This document shows positions 1 through 8,412 of a stretch of 25,039 nt of DNA, piece after piece. The stretch lies in the NCBI GenBank assembly GCA_015680685.1, contig MNCI01008118.1:67418-92456 (forward strand). The letters run 5' to 3'. The translations under genes were made by a program, and so were the position numbers. Position 1 is the stretch's first letter. Each line of letters begins with the position of its first letter. A model generated the notes under the pieces. The model worked only from the letters and a program-made list of their open reading frames with translations. It was not told the DNA's origin and made no database searches. Origin of the DNA: Gnetum montanum. Lineage: Eukaryota; Streptophyta; Gnetopsida; Gnetales; Gnetaceae.

Positions 1-305
1 AAGTGGGAACGGATGCTGACGCTAGTTAATTTAGACTAGGACATTAATTAGAGTTAGTTTAGTTTTCTCAACCCTTTCCTCTGATAGCATAGGAGATAAA
101 CAGTGAAAATACCAAAAAAATCACATACCTCAAACTTGCTTAACCATACACCGTGACACTTACAAGCAAGCCTGGGAAGACAACGAACGATTAACCCCAA
201 GTGTTTCTTGTGGTGTTAAGGCATTTAGTCTGCGGAGTTCGACCAGATCACGCGTGCACGCTTGTATTCGTATGGTTGAGTGTAGGGGTACCTCGCCACT
301 CATCA
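1..305 (+). mobile_element. LTR 3' end (partial, + orientation), same family as element B
   Basis: This stretch is the reverse complement of the outer part of the element-B LTRs (compare 5322-5620 and 11905-12205). It shares the block around the TTCCCAGGCTTGC motif and ends with the family's terminal CCACTCATCA at 305. It reads as an LTR on the + strand whose 5' part lies left of the window. The bases after 305 (ACAGGCTTCC) do not resemble the tRNA-Asp primer site that follows A's 5' LTR, so this is a 3' LTR or a solo LTR rather than a 5' LTR. A target duplication cannot be tested because the left end is outside. The sequence is closer to B's LTRs than to A's. Confidence 0.9.
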
Positions 306-1870
306 ACAGGCTTCCTTGATAGTCCATCAACCAGTACATTACTCTCCCTACTCTTGTGCTTCAAAACAAAATAGAACTCTTGCAATTATGCTACCCATTT
401 CATGTGTTTGGCAATCAAATTTATTTGGGAATTTAAAAACTATAGTACTTTGTAATCAATCATTAGCAAAACCTCTTTGGACAACAAATGATATTTCCAA
501 CATTTGATAGCTTGAAAAATTACTTACAACTCCTTCTCATACATACTCTAGTTTTTGTTGATTCATTGAGCTCATATGAAAGGAAATTAATTGGTCTATC
601 TTCTTATGATAGGATCCTACCAATTACAAAGTCATGTGTACCAATCTCCACTTGGAAAAGCTTTTGGAAGTCTAGAATTGCAAGCATTAGTTCACTTACA
701 ATCTTTTCCTTCAATAACCCAAAACTTCTTTGCATGTCTTCATCCCACCTAAAGGACTAATTCTTTTGCGAGGAAAAAAACATTGGCAATGAAATATTGT
801 TATATTTCCTTATAGACATTTTGTATAAGCTTGCCAAACCAAGGAAATAATGTATGTAACTAACAATCCTTTGAGTTAGTGATTCTATAATTGCCTTCAC
901 CTCTCCTACCTTCATCTTCACTTGATTTTTAGAAATAACATATTCTCAGTATGTGATATTCCTCTTCATGAACTAATACTTCTTGGTGTTGATCACATGT
1001 TGGGCGTCATCCAACTTTTAAAAAGGTGGCTTCAAATGATCAACATGCTCCTTGTTAGAGTTGTACACAAGAATGCGATTAAGAAAAAACAATTGAACAA
1101 TTCATAATTAATTCCTTCAAAACATCATGCATCAATCTTAATGAATGTAGTAGAGACATTTATAAATCCAAAAGGTACTCAAACAAATCATTCAATTTCT
1201 TGAAAGTGGTCTTCCATTCATCAACTGATCTAATTCTAGTATGATGCTAGCTACTTTTCAAATTAATCTTGCTAAATACTTTAGCATGAGTCAAACCATC
1301 AAGAATATCATTCATTCTTAGAATAGGGAAATGATGCCTTACCATTATTCTATTTACTATCATTGATTTAATGCATGTTTTCCATTTTCACTTTATTTCT
1401 TTGGAATAAGAATAGTTTGAATTACATAAGAAGATATTAATTTCCTAATAATTCCATTTACAAGTAACTTTTCCACTTTCTTTTGAAGCTCCTCGCTCTA
1501 ATTTGATGCCATTTTGTATGTCCTCTAATTTAGAATTGTAGCACTATGGATGAAATCAATTTGGTATTGGACATTCCTCATAGGTTGTAATCCTTCAAGC
1601 TTCTCTTTGAAAACATTGGAAAATTGACTTGTTGATCCTTACATTCCTATTGGAAAATTGACTTGATGATCCTTAACTACTACTGGAAATTTGAGATCTT
1701 GGATTTTCATATGAATCTCTTCTATATATGGTTTTCTTCTATTAGTTGTGTGTATCACATCTCGGTGCTTTCTTCTTTCGCTTGGATTTATTATGATTTT
1801 GGGATATGTTAAGATGACATTTTCATCACTACATGATATCCACATAATCATTACTAACATAAGTTGTAAT
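306..1870 (-). pseudogene. Decayed chromovirus-type Ty3/gypsy pol (RT and RNase H)
   Basis: Read on the - strand with frame changes, this matches the usual order of a plant chromovirus-like pol. Around 1500-1640 is the pre-RT segment (NVQYQIDFIHSAT-like). At 1400-1510 is ELQKKVEKLLVNGIIRK followed by a VPKK-like motif. At 1180-1340 are HHFPILRMNDILDGL, KVFSKINL and DEWKTTFK. At 1030-1100 the catalytic box is degraded (ILVYNSNKEHVDHLK, with the aspartates lost just before it). At 830-900 is a YFLGLASLY-like motif. At 600-760 RNase H begins (a W-DE-..SF..LKEKI segment, then DRPINF.S..LNES). At 310-380 are KHKSRE and VDGLSRK. Many stops are present. It is cut at 306 by the LTR on the left. This lineage differs from elements A and B. 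It has no coding capacity. Confidence 0.8.
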
Positions 1871-2329
1871 GAATCTAAGGGTTTTGATATAGGTTACAAT
1901 GAATTTTTCAACACTTTTGGGGTATGACACAAAGAGAGAGGCATCTAGCGTGAATGACATTAGTAGTAGAAATAGCAAGTTGGACATTGGAGATGTGTAT
2001 GTATGCATTTGTGATGTTGAATAGCTAGGGTTTGAACCTTTGGTTGGTCATTAATCTTTCCAACTATTAAGATGAAAACATCACAAGGGCAAGTGATACA
2101 GTATTAGTAGGCTATGCATGACTCTTATCATTAAAGGATTACATCAATAAGATGGCATGCAACCCTACAATCTAAATTATCTACCAATCAGTAATTTGAA
2201 GTGCTTTCAGTATAGTTTTTGTAATAAAGTTTTTTTCTTGATAATGAATGATCTAAAGATGGAAAATAGTAATGTCTCTTAGACTAACTTTATGTTACTT
2301 GATGATTTATATGAATTGTTGTCAAAATA
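1871..2329. other. AT-rich stretch without recognisable genes
   Basis: I find no long ORF, no repeat shared with the rest of the window and no recognisable protein trace. It lies between the chromovirus relic on the - strand and the LINE trace on the + strand, and may hold the decayed outer part of either one. Confidence 0.5.
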
Positions 2330-2910
2330 TATCACTTCATGATACTATTTCTACAAATTATTGGATTTGTTTGCTTAAATAAGGGTTTTACCCAAATATT
2401 TCAAGTTATCCTTGAACACTATAGAATTAATGTTTTGCATGCCCACTATTGTTCCAAATCTTTTTTGATTGTCAAACATGCAAATTTTAAAATGGTTGAG
2501 AAATCATTGAATTTTAAAGTTTTCATAGATTAATGTAATACTTTTATTGCTCAGGAATGGAAAGTAGATTTTAATACATATTATTTTGACTATTATAAAA
2601 TTCATTCCTAATTGAATTAGAATATCATCATCTTATTTTTCAAAGTGTTGAAAGTGAAATTGTTAGTAGCATTAGTAAAATCTTGAAGACAGAGTCAAAA
2701 ACAGTACTAAATGGTGCGCAACACATATGTTATTTTGTAGAGATTGATTTATAACAAAAGAAGATAAAATTAAAATTTAAGGTCAGTAATAAATGTTTTT
2801 CCCAAAAAATTAAATATTATAATTCATAAGGATGTTGTGGCTATTATCATGGTGAAGGCCATGTTATTCGAATTTATACTATTCTTAATAAAAAAATGGT
2901 TCTTGAGAAA
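2330..2910 (+). pseudogene. LINE ORF1 remnant (DUF4283/zinc-knuckle-like)
   Basis: The + strand shows a faint trace of a plant LINE ORF1. Around 2640-2760 a frame reads like the end of a DUF4283-type domain: a GRVLKTESKT-like segment, then a CVEIDL-like motif, the usual 'VEIDL' landmark before the zinc knuckle. At about 2830-2870 the frame reads CGYYHGEGHVIR, which resembles the CxxC...GH...C knuckle with cysteines lost. Stops and frameshifts are frequent. It lies about 450 bases upstream of the ORF2 start, the spacing and order expected of an L1-type LINE. This is a weak match made by eye. Confidence 0.5.
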
Positions 2911-3334
2911 AAGAAACAATAATTTTCAAAAAGACAAATAATGGTAATTTTCAGTAGGCACAAATGAAATCTTCTTCAACAATTTCTTAACCTTTTACTA
3001 ATTCTTTTAATTCTAAATGTGTGAGAAAACTCATGATATATAAAGGAAATTACTCTTTAGAAAAAAAGATATTTTTAGTAAGAACCAACAATGAAAATGT
3101 TGATGCAAATAGATTTCACTCAGTGCAACATACAAAAAAAAAAGGCCTACAAATATTCTTTTTAATTTTAAAATCCTAAAGGTATCTCATTCTCTTTCTA
3201 CTCCTACTATTGTTCTAAATGCTTTTTTATCATATTATATATTTTTTACTAATTAAGGACATGGATTGTGAGACAAATGCTAATATTAAAAAATCAAATA
3301 TGGAGGCCTCCTCCCCTACATCTCAATGTTAGTT
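2911..3334 (+). other. Inter-ORF stretch of the LINE
   Basis: AT-rich sequence between the ORF1 and ORF2 remnants. No protein motif is recognised. It is taken as the decayed ORF1 tail and spacer of the same LINE because of its position. Confidence 0.4.
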
Positions 3335-5317
3335 TTATCATGGAATGTTTAGGGACTTGCTAATAGGTCTCAATCAAAGATTGTTAGGGAGTATCTTTCA
3401 AACCAACATTTATCTCAAGATTTCTTTTTCTTGCAAAAAATTAAGATTTCAACTCATGATGTTAGTTGTATTAGTAAATGCATTTTAAAAAAGTGCATTT
3501 TTCTTTCTATTGCTCATGAAGTTAATAAAGGAGGTATTGTTATTCTTGTTAATAACATTGGGCTCAAAAATTTTTGAATTCTAGTTTTTTAACAACCTTG
3601 GAAAAGTTATTTAGATTATTTGTCATAGTGAAAAATGTGAATTAGACTCTGTAATATTTATGCTTGTAATAATTTGAAAGATCAATTAGAGGTTTTGAAA
3701 TATCTTCTATCTTTTCATAAAGTTCCTTGGATTATTAGAGGTGATTTCAACATAGTTGACAGTCATTTAGATAAACTTGATGATCTTCCTCCTAATATAT
3801 CTTCTTAAGGAAAAGAAGATTGGTGTAATTTTAAACAAAAATATTTTCTTTCATGTTAGCTCTTTATTCTCATCTCATTCAAATGAGAAACATTATACTT
3901 GTAATTATCAACAAGAAATGATAGAGTTTTTTGCCAACATGATAGATTTTACATCTTTAATGTTTTCTTTTGGAAGACTACGAGAGAAATTAGAAGTACA
4001 TACAAATACTATTTGTTATATCATTTTCCTATTAGCATTTTTTGCTTTGGTATTTATTCTTAATCTTTGTGAAAGCATGAGATTTTTTATATGAATGCTA
4101 ATATGTTTATAGGATCTAATGGGAAAATATTTTGAAATCTTTATGAAATGCAAAAAAAAAGCATACCAGTAATATTGGTTGAATTGACAAGCGAAAATGA
4201 ACTATTTCTAGGGTTAGAAATTATGCTAGATGGTGTGGAAAGAAATTTGATAAGTATAAGCATCAAGTTGAAGAAGATCTTGCAAAATTGTAAAGCAAAT
4301 ACAAATTCTTTTATATCAAAATCCCTTTAGTTTTGAAACTCAAAAAGCTCATTGTAAAGCTCATTGTAATAAATAATGTTGGTATACATTTTAAGCTAAA
4401 AATGCTTTTACTAATAGTTGCATGGGCTAGCTAAAAATTGAAGATGAATTTTATAGGGAATTTCTAAGTTTCTAAAAACTAAAGGTCACGTACCTAAACT
4501 AGAATCACTTTATATAAATTACTCCATCATTAAAGATTTTGGAACTATTAATAGTTTTTTAGTAAATCATTTTTCTTCTATTTTTTCATTTGAAGTTTCT
4601 AACAAGAAATCCTTCTAGGCCCCTAGTATGCATATTTCTCAACTTATAACAGAAGCACATTAAAGTATTATTGAAGAAAAAATTGTAGCAAAAGAAAACA
4701 AAGTAATAGCTGTGAGTTGAGTAGATGATAAAGATCCAAGTTTTCATGGTTTTCCTATTGATTTTTAAATAAACATTGGGCCATCATTAGAGATTATCTC
4801 TTTCATATTTTCTAAGAAGCCATTAAAAAAGTTTCTATTGATAAGAATATTAATAACGATGTGATCCATCTTCTTCCTAAGAATGGAGATTTTCAACATA
4901 TTGGTAATTGGAGGCCTACTACTCTTCTTAACAATACTTATAAAATTTTAGCTAAATGCATGACTTGTCGAATTCAGCAAGTTATTAAAAATATCATTAG
5001 ACCTAAGTAGACTAATTTTGTTAAAAGTAGACATGTCTTAAAGAATGTTATTGTAGCTTGGAAGGAAATGCAATAGATTATGCTAAATTTTATGACAAAA
5101 TTGAATGGAATTTTATTATTTCTTATTTGTATAAATTGGGATTTGGTGATTATTTTATTTAACTTATCAATACCTTGTTCACTAATGCTAATACTCAAGT
5201 TGCTACTAATTTTGGATTAAGTTCCTCATTTTCTCTTCAATGGTCAGTTCACCAAGGTTATCCTAGAGCTCCCTATCTTTTTATTATTGCTACAAATTTT
5301 CTTCCATGTAATCTATA
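3335..5317 (+). pseudogene. LINE ORF2 remnant (endonuclease and reverse transcriptase), cut by element A
   Basis: A frame starting near 3337 reads LSWNV.GLANRSQ, the typical start of an L1-type apurinic endonuclease, followed by FFLQKIKIS (LQETK landmark). Around 3725-3760 is the PWII.GDFN motif of the endonuclease core. After a long decayed linker, RT begins near 4735 (a PSFHGFPIDF motif matching GPDGF). Next come IHLLPKNGD and NWRPTTLLNNTYKI (4860-4950), then CRIQQVI..II and a VKSRHVLKN motif. At 5090-5210 is the segment matching DFEKAYD (FMTKLNGI), then LGFG.YFI. It ends with the HQGYPRAPYLFIIA motif (5250-5295). It stops before the FADD catalytic box, at the point where elements A and B begin. 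A matching continuation is found at 23715-23891 in reverse orientation. It is non-functional: many stops and frameshifts. Confidence 0.85.
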
Positions 5318-5321
5318 TGAT
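5317..5321. repeat. Target site duplication of element B, left copy (ATGAT)
   Basis: ATGAT sits immediately before the left LTR (TGATGAGTGG at 5322). It is repeated at 12920-12924 directly after the right LTR. Five bases is the usual length for gypsy elements. Confidence 0.95.
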
Positions 5322-5739
5322 TGATGAGTGGCGAGGTACCCCTACACTCTACCATACGAATACGAGCGTACACGCGCGATCCGGTCGAACTCCGCAGACT
5401 AAATGCCTTAACGCCACAAGAAACACTTGGGGTTAATCATTCGTTGTCTTCCCAGGCTTGCTTGTATGTGTCACGGTGTATGGTTAAGCAAGTCTGAGGT
5501 ATGTGATTTTTTTGGTATTTTCGGCTTATCTTCTATGCTACCAGGAGAAAGGGTTGAGAAACTAAGCTAACTCTAACTAAGATCTAAGTCTAAATTAACT
5601 AGCGTCAGCATCCGTTCCCACTTACCGGACACACCCTGAACTATGCAACTGCAGCTTACCAAACGCTAATCGTTACTGGGATCGCCACACGTAACGCAAG
5701 TGCTCGAAGTGGTCGTACTGAGGCACCTATTTAGCCTAC

Positions 5740-6025
5740 GTGTGATAAGCAGCCGATTCCTTAGCCAGCCGTACACACCCGTGGGTGCTCGTAACTAAGT
5801 CGTACTTATCACACGATCTAGCCTAGCAATGAGCAGCCGATTCCTCAACTAGCCGTACACATTAGACCCGGGAGTTACCAAGCGCAGAATCCTGGAATAC
5901 GCTACTGGGTTACCAAGCATCCAATGCTCGTAATTGAGTCGTACTCATGCATTGCGTCAAGCAGCCGATTCCTTGACTAGCCGTACACGTCCGTAGACGC
6001 TCGTAATCAAGTCGTACTTGAACGC
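5740..6025 (-). repeat. Three-unit hairpin array in U5 of the 3' LTR
   Basis: Three related units (5740-5814, 5826-5955, 5954-6025) share the fixed words CAGCCGATTC, AGCCGTACAC, GCTCGTA and TCGTACT, while the sequences between them differ but remain complementary. The outer stems are GTGTGATAAG/CTTATCACAC in unit 1, ATGAG/CTCAT in unit 2 and GCGTCAAG/CTTGAACGC in unit 3 (one bulge). The inner stems are CTTAG/CTAAG, CTCAA/TTGAG and CTTGA/TCAAG. Units 1 and 3 also have a small central hairpin (CACCC-GT-GGGTG; CGTC-CGTA-GACG). Unit 2 carries extra sequence in the centre. The compensatory changes suggest selection for RNA structure, and the array would lie in the transcript leader. The same array is at 12323-12608. 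Element A's LTR lacks it. Confidence 0.75.
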
Positions 6026-6266
6026 ACTAGGAAAGCAGGAAATAAAGCAATAAATGAAACCACGTGCTGCAAGGTTTATCCAAACAAGTTCGTCTTTATT
6101 GCCGTACACAACTTGGGTTCAGGTTACAAGCTGCTCGAATAAAGAGCCGTTCACTCTAGGACTCCTACTGCGGGCACATGGGGAAAAATTCTAACTCTGG
6201 AGTGATCAATCTGCCAGAGCTTCGCTACACTAGCCAGGATTGGGAAATGAAGGGAGTGCCGCCTCT

Positions 6267-6274
6267 TATTTATA
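6267..6274 (-). promoter_or_regulatory. TATA box of element B 3' LTR
   Basis: TATAAATA on the - strand in the context CTATAAATAAGAGG. The same context is kept in A's 5' LTR (13001-13014) and in the LTR at 23892-24641, so this is the conserved core promoter of the family. Confidence 0.75.
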
Positions 6275-6290
6275 GATATGGCGGCGGGAC

Positions 6291-6365
6291 GCGATATCGC
6301 GTACGCGATATCGCAGGAGAAGACGCGATATCGCGTCCGTCGCGATATCGCGTATGCGATATCGC
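6291..6365. repeat. Cluster of five GCGATATCGC palindromes in U3
   Basis: Perfect 10-base palindromes at 6291-6300, 6305-6314, 6325-6334, 6342-6351 and 6356-6365, most extended to CGCGATATCGCG and separated by 4 to 10 bases. They fill most of U3 between the LTR start and the TATA box. The matching place in the right LTR has only two (12870-12879, and 12884-12893 with one mismatch), which explains about 51 bases of length difference. They look like binding sites for a dimeric DNA-binding protein, or a nucleosome/methylation element. The function is inferred. Confidence 0.85.
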
Positions 6366-6391
6366 GGCCTAGTGTAAACCGCGTCTCATCA

Positions 6392-6400
6392 TACCCCCAT
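6392..6400 (-). promoter_or_regulatory. Polypurine tract of element B
   Basis: On the - strand this reads ATGGGGGTA directly before the 3' LTR start (TGATGAG). The longer context TTAGTCATGGGGGTA is kept at the same place in the LTR-internal junction at 24641-24656. It is the expected primer for second-strand DNA synthesis. Confidence 0.7.
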
Positions 6401-6566
6401 GACTAAATGAAAACTCGTCCTCGAGTTCCTTACAATGATATCAGGTAGGTATGGGATTATTAGGGAAAATGGAACTAATGGGATGACATGTGAACGGTCT
6501 TTATTACAAGACTTGACAAAAACTGGTGTTCATGACAACATGGGTGAACACCTTATTACAATGACA

Positions 6567-6794
6567 TCAGGCCACAGTTGGCAGCTGAGAGAAAAGAGGA
6601 GAGAGAATAGAAGAGAAGAAAGAAGAAGAGTCTTGTTGCTGCCAACGCCTAGATTGCGCCTTTCGTTGTCCATCTGTAAGCGCATTATCAATTCCACTCC
6701 TTGCATGCTGCTTCAGCGCTGCTCCATTCCAAGTGTCTGCTCCAGATCCATTCTGTTGTTGTATGATTGCCATCTGCACACACAACACCATCAT
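6567..6794 (-). CDS. Small ORF (75 aa) in element B 3' region, doubtful
   Basis: A 75-codon ORF starting MAIIQQ, serine- and glutamine-rich, with no family I recognise. A related start (MAIIQQ) and a 70-codon ORF occur at 24823-25035, but the two proteins diverge through frame changes, so protein-level conservation is weak. The ATG directly follows TGTGTGCAG, a good 3' splice-site match with a CTAAT branch-like word upstream, while AAG/GTATGC lies 60 bases upstream of it. A 60-base intron would be short for a plant. It could be a remnant of a 3' accessory ORF, or chance. Confidence 0.2.
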   Translation of the reverse strand: MMVLCVQMAIIQQQNGSGADTWNGAALKQHARSGIDNALTDGQRKAQSRRWQQQDSSSFFSSILSPLFSQLPTVA

Positions 6795-6982
6795 ATATTA
6801 GCAAGGGTAATTGAATCATTAAGTAAAGCATACCTTGCTTCGGTTTAGGCTCACTGGCTAAGGTGTGGTATGGCTGATATGGATCTGGGAAAATATAGAT
6901 GATGACTACCGAAGGCATAGGGGTAAGGAAGAAAAACGAAAAAATCCGGGGCTTAGGATAAAAATCGAAAAATCAGGCCCCG

Positions 6983-6997
6983 TACCCCCATGACTAA
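6983..6997 (-). repeat. Internal second copy of the polypurine-tract motif
   Basis: TTAGTCATGGGGGTA (- strand) matches all 15 bases of the sequence at the 3' LTR border (6392-6406). It lies about 590 bases upstream of that border in the transcript. It may be an old duplication or an internal plus-strand primer. Confidence 0.55.
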
Positions 6998-8214
6998 TCG
7001 CGAACCTCCGGTAGCGTTAGAATGGAGAGAGAAAAGGAATAGGAATGATAGGTAAAAAGGGACAACTATGGCATCGATAAAAAGGATGTCATGATGGAAA
7101 TGAACAAAAATGTTAATTAATTGCAAAACGTTAAGGAAAAGAAGTTAACTAATGTTCCAAATAGGAATGTCAGTGGGTCCTCCCCAAAGCAGGCTCATGC
7201 CCTTAATGCCCTGACAATCCCACATTCAAAGAGTCCGTGGGCTCGGGGAATGTCCTTTGGAAACAAGAGTTAAAGTCTTAACCGGAAGAATTTACCAAAA
7301 AGAAAACAAAGCATCAACTAAAGTATATACAATGATACAACCGGCAATGAGGTGAACAATGGAGAGAAGGATGGGAAGAAGAGAAGTGGAATGGAATCCC
7401 AAGAACAAGGTGGTGTACAGCCCCTTGTGTGTTACATGATTAATGTGACTTGGCGAATCTCATTCCAACTCTGGGCTCAAACCAACCACTTCCAGTGACT
7501 TCGCATCAATGCAGTTGGTTAAATCATCCACTTGGGTAACAAGGATGCAACTTCGAGAAGCCACCACCATTCCGACGAAACAACAGAGAGAATGGGAAGC
7601 GAGAAGGGCCTTAGTTAGAGGGAACACTTTGGTTCCATAACCAGTGCTTGCAGCCCAAATTTATTCCGTCTAAGGGGTGTGCTTTGAATCCTCACTTTTA
7701 GCTTTTTTAGCTTTCTTTTTCATTCATTTTTTCCTTTTTCCATTGTTTTTTTTTTTTTTGTATTTTGTGTTTTTATGCGTGGGGACCACACCATGCAAAG
7801 ACTTCGTTTATTTTTATTGTCTCAGCTTCCGATTATTGGGTTACATCGGAACGGTAAGAAAACCCAAGAAGAAGACATCCAAGCACCCAAGTGAATGACC
7901 AACACAAGAGCACCAAGTTCCCTTGAAGTCACACCCGTTTCAAATCCTTGAGTCCTTCCTTAGTTTGAGAAATGCCCAGTCACTGGTTCGTTAAAGTTCA
8001 TATTAGAAGAGAACTGTACATTCCCAAGCCAAGGGAAACCATAGACTTGATGGATGGATGGATGAAGTGATCTCATTGCCTGCCATATCAAAAGAACATA
8101 CCTTAGTATCAACAATGTAACTTAAAGGTAAAAACCAAACATTAGCAATTAATGAAAAACAGTTCATCCCATCGGCCCGAACACTTATTGGGTGACGAAT
8201 TTACATGATGGATG

Positions 8215-8235
8215 ACACACACACACACACACACA
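8215..8235. repeat. CA microsatellite
   Basis: About ten CA units in a row in the 3' non-coding part of element B. The matching part of element A (near 22600) has no such run, so it expanded in B's lineage. Confidence 0.9.
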
Positions 8236-8395
8236 AAAAGATAGAAAAATATAACGATGTTGTAAAACAAAAACAAGAAAAGTTAAAGAAATTTGTAAAA
8301 CAAAAATTAGAAAAGTTAAAGAAATTGTAAAACAAAAATGTGAAAAACAAAAACGTTGTAAAACAAAAATGTGTAAAACAAAAACTGAAAAAGAA
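8236..8395 (-). repeat. Imperfect minisatellite in element B
   Basis: On the - strand, units built from TTTTTGTTTTACAA followed by a TTTCTTTAACTTTTCT-like segment repeat about four to six times with variation. Element A has only one or two such units at 22510-22610. The repeat lies just after the Gag-protease stop, and could affect 3' RNA behaviour, or be neutral slippage. Confidence 0.7.
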
Positions 8396-8412
8396 CTGAG
8401 GGCCCCATATGA

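Larger units (their letters stand above)
5322..6391 (-). repeat. Element B 3' LTR (left copy, 1070 bp)
   Basis: Terminal sequence of element B, nearly the same as 11905-12919. On the - strand it runs from TGATGAGACGCGG (6391) to CCACTCATCA (5322). U3 is very short: the TATA motif (TATAAATA, - strand, 6267-6274) lies only about 120 bases from the LTR start. A polyadenylation signal AATAAA is at 6095-6100 (- strand). U5 is long (about 750 bases) and carries the hairpin array. It is 55 bases longer than the right LTR, mostly because of extra GCGATATCGC palindromes. Several differences from the right LTR are CG to CA or TG changes, as expected from decay of methylated CpG. Confidence 0.95.
6401..8412 (-). 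other. Element B 3' non-coding region between ORF stop and 3' LTR
   Basis: About 2 kb without a long ORF. The part from about 7070 to 8412 is collinear with 22483-23713 of element A, and the part 6392-6790 is collinear with 24642-25039, so it is old family sequence and not a new insertion. It holds a second PPT-like word (6983-6997), a T run at about 7745-7759, a CA microsatellite and a small minisatellite near the ORF end. Confidence 0.8.

Noticed and set aside
3777-4094. 105-codon ORF on the + strand
   Set aside because: It overlaps the decayed LINE endonuclease region in another frame and shows no domain. The LINE motifs lie in different frames.
5740-6025. Spaced repeats considered as a CRISPR-like array or a tRNA cluster
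   Set aside because: The repeats lie inside both LTRs of a plant retrotransposon, spacing and unit sizes vary, and the units lack tRNA T- and D-arm consensus words. They fit hairpin units of the LTR RNA better.
7677-7898. 73-codon Phe-rich ORF on the + strand
   Set aside because: It arises from T-rich low-complexity sequence in element B's 3' non-coding region, antisense to its transcript.
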